NCBI GenBank assembly: GCA_900545125.1 | Contig: UQXS01000157.1 | Location: forward strand, 1 to 5,568 | Reading direction: 5' to 3' | DNA from: an uncultured Ruminococcus sp. | GTDB lineage: Bacteria > Bacillota > Clostridia > Oscillospirales > Ruminococcaceae | DNA length: 5,568 nucleotides | Notes under the pieces: generated by a model | Told to the model about the DNA's origin: nothing | What the model saw: the letters and a program-made list of their open reading frames with translations, nothing else | Database searches by the model: none | In this document: positions 1-5,139 of the stretch, one piece after another | How positions within the stretch are numbered: the first letter of the stretch is position 1 | Layout: every line of letters begins with the position of its first letter | Made by a program: the position numbers and the translations under genes

Positions 1-49
1 CGGCCTCTACCACCCCAAGGTAGCGCGCTACCAACTGCGCCACACCCAG
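1..49 (-). tRNA. tRNA-Pro, anticodon GGG, 5' portion only (cut by window edge)
   Basis: Read on the minus strand this is the 5' part of a tRNA. A 7-base acceptor arm (complement of 43-49) and TG are followed by a D arm GCGC-AGTTGGTA-GCGC. The anticodon stem CTACC/GGTAG encloses the loop TTGGGGT, placing GGG (complement of 14-16) at anticodon positions 34-36, with G at 37 as usual for proline tRNAs. The variable loop begins at the edge; the T arm and 3' acceptor strand lie outside, so acceptor pairing cannot be checked. It decodes CCC and CCU proline codons. It has its own promoter and lies downstream of the acetyltransferase gene. Confidence 0.93.
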
Positions 50-86
50 ACACGATTGAGCTTCATTACCTCAATCAACGATATTA

Positions 87-115
87 ATTATAACACAATA
101 ATTTTGATTTGTCAA
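87..115 (-). promoter_or_regulatory. Consensus sigma-A promoter for the tRNA-Pro gene
   Basis: On the minus strand a perfect -35 TTGACA (115..110) and a perfect -10 TATAAT (92..87) are separated by exactly 17 bases. The -10 lies about 38 bases before the mature tRNA 5' end, so transcription should start near 80 and leave a leader of about 30 bases for RNase P to remove. An A-tract at 127-132 directly upstream of the -35 could act as an UP element, as is common for stable-RNA promoters. Confidence 0.88.
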
Positions 116-189
116 GCTTTTTTCAGAAAAAAGTTTCAGATTTTTTGGATTGTTCATGAAATATGCGGATTACAGGGAAAATTCAGGAA

Positions 190-741
190 TTACTTTTCTA
201 TAATTCGCATATCAACAAAGCTGCATAATAGCCTGCCTGCCCAGAACTTCATAAGACTGAGATATTCTTCCGGAAGAATAGTTCCGCCGACGCTCATTAC
301 GTCATATACAACAGATGCCTCTTTTATGGACAGCGGCAGATCCTTAAATCCATTACGAAGATAAAAAGTATGCCGGCTTATTCTTTGATGATAATTTAAT
401 GCAGAACTGTCAAGCTGCTCTCTTGCAAGAAAGATCCGATAGCCGTGATATTTCTTTTTTACTCCGCTCAGAATAAGACTTCCATAGCCTTTACCTCTTT
501 TGCTCTCTTCAATTGCAAGGTAGAAAAGATATGCAATTCCTTGGCGGCAGATCACATACGCAAATCCAATAAATTCATCACCGTCAAAGGCAGTGAGCAT
601 TTCGGCTCTTCCTTTTTTCAATCTTGACATCATTATACTGAACGGAGCTCGTTCATCTGCCGGAAATGCCGAATTATATAGATTTTTCAATTTGTTTTTT
701 ATATTTCTTCCGCTTTTGAAACTTTTAATTGTTATGTTCAT
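190..741 (-). CDS. GNAT family N-acetyltransferase
   Basis: The product is 183 residues and looks complete and cytosolic. It has the GNAT fold order: an N-terminal helix region, beta strands around 46-78 (MLTAFDGDEFIGFAYV, then YLFYLAIEE), the acetyl-CoA pyrophosphate-binding loop RGKGYG at 82-87, and a late FYLRNGF segment at 126-132. The C-terminal part (about 140-183) extends past the core. The family transfers an acetyl group from acetyl-CoA to an amine; nothing visible identifies the substrate, so I give no gene name. The ATG at 741 follows an AAAGGAG ribosome site (750-756) by 8 bases. The gene is 26 bases behind the helicase-loader gene and is probably its operon partner. No GC-rich terminator is visible after the stop codon. 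Confidence 0.85.
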   Translation of the reverse strand: MNITIKSFKSGRNIKNKLKNLYNSAFPADERAPFSIMMSRLKKGRAEMLTAFDGDEFIGFAYVICRQGIAYLFYLAIEESKRGKGYGSLILSGVKKKYHGYRIFLAREQLDSSALNYHQRISRHTFYLRNGFKDLPLSIKEASVVYDVMSVGGTILPEEYLSLMKFWAGRLLCSFVDMRIIEK

Positions 742-767
742 GCTGGATTCTCCTTTGTCTGCATCGT

Positions 768-1739
768 TTATCTGTTCAGATTTTCTTTTTTAATTTGCAG
801 CCGGACATCATCACCTTTGAATTCAAGGCAGGTATAAGCTGCTACAATACGTGAAACCACACGTCCGTCATACCTTTTTTTTATTCCGCCGAAATCAAGA
901 TTGGTGCTGATTATAGACGGCTTACCGCTGTTAAGACGGGTATTTATGATATTGTAAATGGTAGCGTTGTAAAAAGGAGTTTCATATTCTGTTCCGAGAT
1001 CGTCAAGAATAAGAAGATCGGTACCGATAACCATATCTATCATCTCTGAAGAATGTTCACGGCTGAAATGTTCCTTTTCTATTTTTCTGAGGATATTAAT
1101 AGTCGAATCATAGATAACACTGTAGCCCTTTTCAAGTATTCTGTTTGCAGCAGCAAGAGAAAGATGAGTTTTGCCCAGACCGGTTTCACCGAACATGAAA
1201 ATGCTTCCGGAATCAGGAGTGAACGTTTCGGCATATTGTATAGTGAATTCAAGAATCTTTTTCATAGTAAAATAGTCATCGCCTTTGTAATAACTAAGGC
1301 TGAATGTATCGAAACTTGACAGCGCCAGATTAGCGCTTTTATTCAGTTCGTCTGTAGAAAGCTTTCCGCAGAGTTTTTTGAAGCAGTCACAGAAATGTTC
1401 GTTATAATATCCTGTATCATGGCATTTCGGACAAGAGTAATGAACATCAAGATAGTCCGGCGGATAACCGTTCTGTTCCAGAAGTTTTCTTGACATTGCC
1501 TGTGCGCCAAGATTATACTGTCTTAGCTGTTCTATTTTTTTTTCAACATCCGTACCCTTTTTCCCTTCGGAAATAATACGTATAAGCTCACGTCCCGTGT
1601 TGATAAGTGCATCGTTTACTTCTCTGATCTGCGGCAGTCTGGTGTTGATCTCTGCTATTCTCATTTCATTCTGACTTTCAGCGGTTGTACGCCGGTTCAT
1701 CATTATGGACTGAGCCTTGTCAAAAATAGAACTTTCCAT
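768..1739 (-). CDS. DnaC/DnaI-type replicative helicase loader ATPase
   Basis: The product is a 323-residue AAA+ protein of the DnaC/DnaI family, which places the ring-shaped replicative helicase onto DNA. Residues 1-90 form a charged helical N-terminal part. A cysteine cluster (C103, C106, C117, C119, with C124 nearby) resembles the zinc-binding segment of Firmicutes loaders. The ATPase module has Walker A GETGLGKT at 184-191, Walker B LLILDDLG at 242-249, a sensor-1 asparagine in STN (280) and a box VII-like arginine in GRVVSRI (292-298). Length suits DnaI-type loaders. The ATG at 1739 is preceded by GGAGG (1747-1751) at good spacing. It starts 17 bases after the DnaD-domain gene, so the two are almost certainly co-transcribed and probably act together. 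I leave the symbol blank because dnaC and dnaI are used inconsistently in Firmicutes. Confidence 0.9.
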   Translation of the reverse strand: MESSIFDKAQSIMMNRRTTAESQNEMRIAEINTRLPQIREVNDALINTGRELIRIISEGKKGTDVEKKIEQLRQYNLGAQAMSRKLLEQNGYPPDYLDVHYSCPKCHDTGYYNEHFCDCFKKLCGKLSTDELNKSANLALSSFDTFSLSYYKGDDYFTMKKILEFTIQYAETFTPDSGSIFMFGETGLGKTHLSLAAANRILEKGYSVIYDSTINILRKIEKEHFSREHSSEMIDMVIGTDLLILDDLGTEYETPFYNATIYNIINTRLNSGKPSIISTNLDFGGIKKRYDGRVVSRIVAAYTCLEFKGDDVRLQIKKENLNR

Positions 1740-1756
1740 TGTTAATCCTCCGTATA

Positions 1757-2731
1757 TCAGAATTTATTAATTACAACTTTATATTTGTCAACATCAGATG
1801 TACCTGATGTGCTTTGTGTTTCCTTTTTGTTCTTTTTGTAGCTGATTTCTGAATCCCTGACGCTTCTTACCGTTGTAAATCCGCTTTCTTTCCAATTCAT
1901 CAGAATTTTATTGATATATTCAAAGGAAAGCTTATCTATCTGTTCGATATTTTTTTCATAGGCATAACCAATAAGATCAAGGCTGAATCCTTCACTCTGC
2001 CATGAAGAGATGAATTCGCGCTGTTTTGTTGTGGGATTCCGTTTCATCTCGAACTTTTTTGTAATTGCGCCGATAAAATCATTGCTGCTTGTCATTCTCT
2101 GAACTTCTTCCTGTGCGGCTTCAAGAGAATTTATATCATTTTCTGCCCATTTACAAGCTATTTTCTCTATGTATCCCGAGTTGGTTTTTTCAATCGTGAT
2201 GCAGTACTGCACAAGAGTAAGAATTACTTCTTTTTTCAGACCGAGATAGTTATACATCCATATAAGGGAATTCTGCTGTGTATGATTAAGTGTTCCGAGG
2301 AATGATTCAACGATTTTGAAAAGTTGGGCAATATCAGACGAACTTTTCAGAATATCTGTAATTTCAGACGGTTTAAACTCCTGCTTTCTTCGTGGAGCGT
2401 CCGGCGGAATGATTTTCGGCTCAGACTGCTGCGGAATAATTTTTGTTTCTGTTGTATGAGGAATATTCTGTACCTCCGGAGCAGATTGTCTGGTGTGTTC
2501 GTCAAGAACGTTGACCTGCTGCCAGAACAGCACGCAGTCAGTTACCTCCGTAACAGGAACACCGGTATTCCGGGATATTTCTTCATCGCTGACTGTCCTG
2601 CCGGAGCACCTTAGAATGTAAAGCAGAACCTTTATCTGTTTTCCTGAAGCAAGTTTAAGAAAGTTATCGGCAACAACATGTGGAACTCCGAACATAGTTC
2701 CCCGGACGCCGCTGTTTGTTGTGAAATCCAA
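1757..2731 (-). CDS. DnaD-domain replication initiation protein (TTG start)
   Basis: The product is 324 residues when started at the TTG at 2731. Residues 13-80 form a winged-helix-like N-terminal part (FGVPHVVADNFLKLAS..., then TVSDEEISRNTGVPVTEV). A linker rich in Pro and Gln (about 84-118) contains a short internal repeat, TKIIPQQ/PKIIPPD. Two DnaD/DnaB_2-type helical domains follow at about 130-205 and 217-285; each carries the family's YxxxIxxxW signature, YIEKIACKW at 187-195 and YINKILMNW at 272-280. A basic, low-complexity tail ends the protein. DnaD-type proteins bind and remodel DNA and help recruit the helicase loader, which matches the loader ATPase encoded 17 bases downstream. 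A TTG further upstream at 2809 is in frame but lies before the promoter. It could be called dnaD-like or dnaB-like, so no symbol is given. Confidence 0.88.
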   Translation of the reverse strand: MDFTTNSGVRGTMFGVPHVVADNFLKLASGKQIKVLLYILRCSGRTVSDEEISRNTGVPVTEVTDCVLFWQQVNVLDEHTRQSAPEVQNIPHTTETKIIPQQSEPKIIPPDAPRRKQEFKPSEITDILKSSSDIAQLFKIVESFLGTLNHTQQNSLIWMYNYLGLKKEVILTLVQYCITIEKTNSGYIEKIACKWAENDINSLEAAQEEVQRMTSSNDFIGAITKKFEMKRNPTTKQREFISSWQSEGFSLDLIGYAYEKNIEQIDKLSFEYINKILMNWKESGFTTVRSVRDSEISYKKNKKETQSTSGTSDVDKYKVVINKF

Positions 2732-2738
2732 AAAAATG

Positions 2739-2745
2739 CTCCTTT
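2739..2745 (-). promoter_or_regulatory. Ribosome binding site that fixes the DnaD-protein start at TTG
   Basis: AAAGGAG on the minus strand lies 7 bases before the in-frame TTG at 2731. No ATG or GTG competes at a suitable distance. Together with the promoter just upstream, this decides the start codon. Confidence 0.85.
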
Positions 2746-2764
2746 CAAAAGTGATTACCTTTTC

Positions 2765-2793
2765 ATTATAACATATTTCTGATAAATTGTCAC
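2765..2793 (-). promoter_or_regulatory. Extended -10 promoter of the DnaD / helicase-loader / GNAT operon
   Basis: On the minus strand GTGACA (2793..2788, one mismatch to TTGACA) is followed after 17 bases by a perfect TATAAT (2770..2765). A TG dinucleotide one base before the -10 makes an extended -10. Transcription should start near 2757, giving a leader of about 26 bases before the TTG codon. No other comparable promoter is seen before the next two genes, whose gaps are only 17 and 26 bases. Confidence 0.8.
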
Positions 2794-2838
2794 TGTACAT
2801 ATTGCACAATCACAGGCTGAGAATATTGTGAATATTTG

Positions 2839-2910
2839 TTAGAATGGAGTGGATTCATACATTTTTCTCAGTTTTTCTATGGCTTTTTTTTCGATTCTTG
2901 ATACGTAGTT
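2839..2910 (-). pseudogene. sigK: 3' fragment of a sporulation sigma factor gene (SigK-like), interrupted by the element
   Basis: In the frame ending at TAA (2841..2839) the minus strand reads YVSRIEKKAIEKLRK followed by MYESTPF and stop. This matches the conserved end of sigma region 4.2, the recognition helix and following helix of SigE/SigK-type factors, where SigK proteins typically read SRSYVSRIEKKA. Only about 23 codons are present; reading upstream the match stops at the tyrosine codon (2907..2905), and in-frame TAA codons appear at 2919..2917 and 2922..2920, the latter ending the recombinase. There is no start, ribosome site or promoter, so this is the 3' exon-like piece of a split gene. 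SigK drives late mother-cell gene expression in sporulation. SigE is a less likely alternative because it usually reads SYISRLEK. The missing 5' part is expected at the other end of the element, outside the window. Confidence 0.8.
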
Positions 2911-2925
2911 TACGAATTATTATAA
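2890..2925. other. Probable attachment-site junction (att) of the integrated element
   Basis: The sequence changes from recombinase coding sequence to sigma factor coding sequence within about 12 bases, so the crossover point must lie near 2902-2913. Imperfect inverted arms ATTC (2894-2897) and GAAT (2914-2917) surround a central GT at 2905-2906, next to the palindrome TACGTA (2902-2907). Sites for serine recombinases are short, imperfectly symmetric and cut at a central dinucleotide, so this is plausible. The exact core cannot be fixed without the other element end. Confidence 0.5.
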
Positions 2926-4512
2926 ACGGTCGGCAATTTTTAGTTCCGGAAATTTGAAGTGAATATCAAGCTCCTTGTTTTCGGATAATTCAATCCTTTC
3001 GATCAGACTGACAAACAGTTCACGAGTATAATCTTCGGAGTCAATAAATCTTTCTACTAACTCTTTGATTTTATCCTCATTGATGGACGGATTATCTTTT
3101 TTGCTTTTTTCAAGCTCTGTCAGCTTAATTCTGGCGGCGTTTTCTTCCTCACGAAGTTTTGCGTAGATTCTCTGAAAAATCTGATTGTCAATGTTGCCTG
3201 AAAGCTTATCTTCATAGGCACTGTCGATTTTCATACGAATGGATTCCAGTTTAGTTTTCAGAGCTGTTATATCTCTGCCTTGTTTTCGCAGTTCGGCTTG
3301 CAGCTGATTCTGTGCTTTTTCTGTGAGCTTTTCTGTATCAAGGAAGCCAAGGTAGTTTTCACATACTCTGCGCACTTCACTTACAACTGCGGCAGATATA
3401 TCCTCGACTCTTACGCAATGGCAAGTACACTGGTGATACTGTGTAAATCTCTGATAAGTTCTGCATACGAAATATAGCATAGGTCTGTCACCTGACAAAG
3501 TTCTTTTGATTGTCGCAAGAGGATAACCGCATTCTTTGCAGAAAACGATTCCCTTTAATGGGAAATCATAAGTGCGGTGTCTTGTATGAGTTCTGCTCCT
3601 TATCAGTTCGCCTGCCTTTTGAAAAGTTTCCTTATCAATGATGGCTTCATGTGTGTTTTCAACTACGATCCATTGCTCACGTGGTAATTTTATGAGCTTT
3701 TTTGATTTGTAGCTTGCTTTTTTTACCCGTCCCTGGACCATATTTCCTATGTAAACTTCATTCTGAAGCATCTCACTGATGCGTTCAGAACTCCATTTAC
3801 CGGAGAATGGCGAGTTGTTTTTAAATTTAATTTTGGCATACTGCGCCGGTGTAGGGATATTTTCTTCTGTCAGTGTCATTGCAATTTTATGACAAGACAC
3901 GCCTTCAATTGCAAGTTTGAAAATACGTCTTACGATTCCGGCAGCATACTCGTCAATGACAATAGCATTTTTGTTTGTGGGAGACTTTTTATATCCATAG
4001 GGAGCTTTACCCCCTATGAACAATCCTTCCTTTTGTTTGGCATGCTTGACATTGGCGACTTTTCTTGATGTTTCAGATGCATGCATCTCATTCATCAGAG
4101 ATTTGAATGCGGCGGTCTGGTCATTACAGCCGTTGATGTTGTCGTAATTGTCAGCAACGGCTATATATCTTACATCATGCTCCGGGAAATACTTTTCTGT
4201 GTAATATCCAAAAGCAATTCGGTCTCTGCCAAGCCTTGAGAAGTCTTTGGTTATTACCATATTGACATTTTTATCCTCAATGTCCTGAAGCATTCTCTGA
4301 AAAGCAGGTCTGTCTGTAGTAGTTCCTGAATAGCCGTCATCTGTATATATTTCATATACCGATAGATTATTTTCTTTGACATAATTTAACAGCAATGCTG
4401 TCTGATTCTTAATGCTTTCTGAAACATCATCTACCTTTCCCTCGTCTTCTTTTGAAAGACGTACATAAATTGCAGCTTTGTACTGCTCTGGGTTGTCAAT
4501 TACAGGATACAT
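2920..4512 (-). CDS. Large serine recombinase (site-specific integrase/excisionase)
   Basis: The product is 530 residues, a normal length for the TndX/TnpX-like large serine recombinases of clostridial elements. Residues 12-158 are the resolvase catalytic domain: YVRLSKED holds the presumed nucleophile Ser20 and Arg18, and DFSRLGRDR (90-98) holds the catalytic arginines. Residues about 165-270 are the recombinase DNA-binding domain (GGKAPYGYKK opens it; MLQNEVYIGNMVQGR is typical). A zinc ribbon lies at 318-372 (C325/C328 and cysteines in CTCHC). A long helical, probably coiled-coil segment (about 395-470) and a C-terminal cap follow. The chosen ATG at 4512 has AAGGAGG 7 bases upstream; the longer ATG at 4539 has no ribosome site. 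The enzyme would catalyse integration and excision. It is the last gene before the sigma factor fragment, as expected for a skin-like or mobile element. No terminator separates it from the fragment. Confidence 0.93.
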   Translation of the reverse strand: MYPVIDNPEQYKAAIYVRLSKEDEGKVDDVSESIKNQTALLLNYVKENNLSVYEIYTDDGYSGTTTDRPAFQRMLQDIEDKNVNMVITKDFSRLGRDRIAFGYYTEKYFPEHDVRYIAVADNYDNINGCNDQTAAFKSLMNEMHASETSRKVANVKHAKQKEGLFIGGKAPYGYKKSPTNKNAIVIDEYAAGIVRRIFKLAIEGVSCHKIAMTLTEENIPTPAQYAKIKFKNNSPFSGKWSSERISEMLQNEVYIGNMVQGRVKKASYKSKKLIKLPREQWIVVENTHEAIIDKETFQKAGELIRSRTHTRHRTYDFPLKGIVFCKECGYPLATIKRTLSGDRPMLYFVCRTYQRFTQYHQCTCHCVRVEDISAAVVSEVRRVCENYLGFLDTEKLTEKAQNQLQAELRKQGRDITALKTKLESIRMKIDSAYEDKLSGNIDNQIFQRIYAKLREEENAARIKLTELEKSKKDNPSINEDKIKELVERFIDSEDYTRELFVSLIERIELSENKELDIHFKFPELKIADRL

Positions 4513-4595
4513 AATAATTCCTCCTTCATCAGCAACCATTCATTTTTTATATTATAAGCTCTTTTTGGTGATGAAGTCAACTGTTTTCCGAACAT
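4500..4595 (-). CDS. Possible 31-residue leader peptide overlapping the recombinase start
   Basis: An ATG at 4595 follows AAGGAGG (4606-4612) by 10 bases and opens a 31-codon frame (MFGKQLTSSPKRAY..., ending ELLCIL). Its stop lies 13 bases inside the recombinase gene in another frame, an arrangement that can couple translation of two genes. It also overlaps the end of the 45-residue gene by 19 bases. I recognise no family. The only support is the strong ribosome site; the recombinase promoter sits inside this frame, so only longer transcripts would carry it whole. It may be a chance frame. Confidence 0.3.
   Translation of the reverse strand: MFGKQLTSSPKRAYNIKNEWLLMKEELLCIL
4520..4526 (-). 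promoter_or_regulatory. Ribosome binding site of the serine recombinase
   Basis: AAGGAGG on the minus strand, 7 bases before the ATG at 4512, is a near-perfect Shine-Dalgarno match. It selects this start over the in-frame ATG at 4539, which would add nine unsupported residues. Confidence 0.87.
4551..4580 (-). promoter_or_regulatory. Promoter of the serine recombinase
   Basis: On the minus strand TTGACT (4580..4575, one mismatch) and a perfect TATAAT (4556..4551) are 18 bases apart. Transcription should begin near 4544, leaving a leader of about 30 bases that contains the ribosome site. The -35 box contains the stop codon of the upstream 45-residue protein. It looks like a vegetative sigma-A promoter; I see no clear sigma-E or sigma-K type -10, although absence by eye is weak evidence. 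Confidence 0.72.
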
Positions 4596-4714
4596 AACTT
4601 CTCTACCTCCTTTTTGATATAAATCCAAATTGAATTATCCAGAATGTCAGATACATTCTGACCTTCTTCATTGTAGTGAATATGAACTGTGATCGCATTC
4701 TCCGTGTCTTTCAT
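4577..4714 (-). CDS. Small 45-residue protein upstream of the recombinase, function unknown
   Basis: The frame runs from ATG (4714) to TGA (4579..4577) and encodes an acidic 45-residue protein: a short strand-like start (AITVHIHYNEEG), then a predicted helix (VSDILDNSIWIYIKKEVEKL). GAGGTG (4723-4728) lies 8 bases before the ATG. The protein has no transmembrane segment or signal peptide. From memory, short proteins with a TVHIHY-type start followed by a helix occur beside large serine recombinases in Firmicutes elements, but I cannot name a family. Its position directly before the recombinase suggests an accessory or regulatory role, possibly in recombination direction; that is inference only. 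Confidence 0.6.
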   Translation of the reverse strand: MKDTENAITVHIHYNEEGQNVSDILDNSIWIYIKKEVEKLCSENS

Positions 4715-4738
4715 AGCAAAAGCACCTCACAATTGTTT

Positions 4739-4945
4739 TTAATAATACTTATGCCGAAAAACAAATTTCTTTGCTTGTCTGCATTCGTTTTTTAGTGCCT
4801 TTAGTTTTGCGTTTAATGCAAGAAGAAAGACAGCTTGAAATGTCCTATAAAATTTTAAGATAAAAAATAATATGTTCATATCACCTTCCATTTTTTCTCG
4901 TATTAACTTTAGCAATTTACCGGTAACTGCTTGTCTTATTGTCAT
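4739..4945 (-). pseudogene. Possible remnant of an XRE-type regulator, or a short hypothetical protein
   Basis: From the ATG at 4945 the frame encodes 68 residues. The first part, MTIRQAVTGKLLKLIREKM, resembles the N-terminus of XRE/Cro-type regulators common in clostridial elements, in which MTIRQAVT is followed by a first helix and then the helix-turn-helix. Here the helix-turn-helix is absent; the rest (NILFFILKFYRTFQAVFLLALN, cut in my reading into a hydrophobic stretch, then a Lys/Arg-rich tail) is unlike it. The other two frames stop soon after and do not restore the fold, so a deletion rather than a simple frameshift is likely. A GGAGG (4962-4966) is 16 bases from this ATG, too far for a good site, and the in-frame TTG at 4972 has no ribosome site. 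It could be untranslated; if so, 4715-5082 holds no gene. Confidence 0.35.
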
Positions 4946-5032
4946 GGATTGGATTATATTTCCTCCAGACAATAATAATATATGCCAATAAAACTAAAAA
5001 TTTCCTATAATTCGATTTTTCAAAAATAATTG

Positions 5033-5070
5033 ATTGAAATTGATATTATACAATTTATTGAAAATTGATA
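5033..5070. repeat. Pair of AT-rich direct repeats
   Basis: ATTGAAATTGATA (5033-5045) recurs as ATTGAAAATTGATA (5057-5070), differing by one inserted A, with starts 24 bases apart. They lie in the gene-free AT-rich stretch between the phosphatase-like terminator and the regulator-like remnant. Spacing close to two helical turns would suit operator half-sites, but low complexity could produce this by chance. Confidence 0.4.
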
Positions 5071-5082
5071 GTTAATCAGCTT

Positions 5083-5121
5083 AAAAATCAAAAAACCAGA
5101 GAGCTTTCATACTCTCTGGTT
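5083..5121 (-). terminator. Rho-independent terminator of the phosphatase-like gene
   Basis: A perfect 10-base stem, AACCAGAGAG (5094-5103) against CTCTCTGGTT (5112-5121), encloses an 8-base loop. On the minus strand it is followed at once by TTTTTTGATTTTT. It begins 18 bases after the stop codon at 5140. A T-rich run at 5124-5131 on the other side means it might also stop plus-strand transcription, though no plus-strand gene is seen. Confidence 0.9.
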
Positions 5122-5139
5122 CGTCTTTTTATTATTAGA

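Noticed and set aside
117..133. Hairpin CTTTTTT-CAG-AAAAAAG as a terminator of the acetyltransferase operon
   Set aside because: The stem is almost wholly A-T with a 3-base loop, and it is not followed by a T-run on the minus strand. It is better read as an A-tract upstream of the tRNA promoter.
56..364. Plus-strand frame across the tRNA promoter and the acetyltransferase gene
   Set aside because: It is antisense to a well-supported gene, shows no recognisable domain, and crosses the tRNA promoter. Other plus-strand frames (445-793, 1053-1319, 2324-2614, 3280-3477, 5065-5277) are likewise shadows of minus-strand genes.
2732..2809. Longer N-terminus for the DnaD-domain protein from the TTG at 2809
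   Set aside because: The start would lie upstream of the promoter and has no ribosome site.
2805..2830. Inverted repeat CACAAT / ATTGTG after the sigma fragment
   Set aside because: Only 6 weak pairs with a 14-base loop and no T-run, so it does not support a terminator or a clear operator.
4513..4539. Longer recombinase start at the ATG at 4539
   Set aside because: It has no ribosome site and lies almost at the expected transcription start; the ATG at 4512 has an ideal one.
4577..4714. Naming the 45-residue protein TnpW after the Tn4451-type small protein
   Set aside because: The remembered TnpW pattern (a TTY.V.VHFS core) is only loosely similar, so naming would overstate the match.
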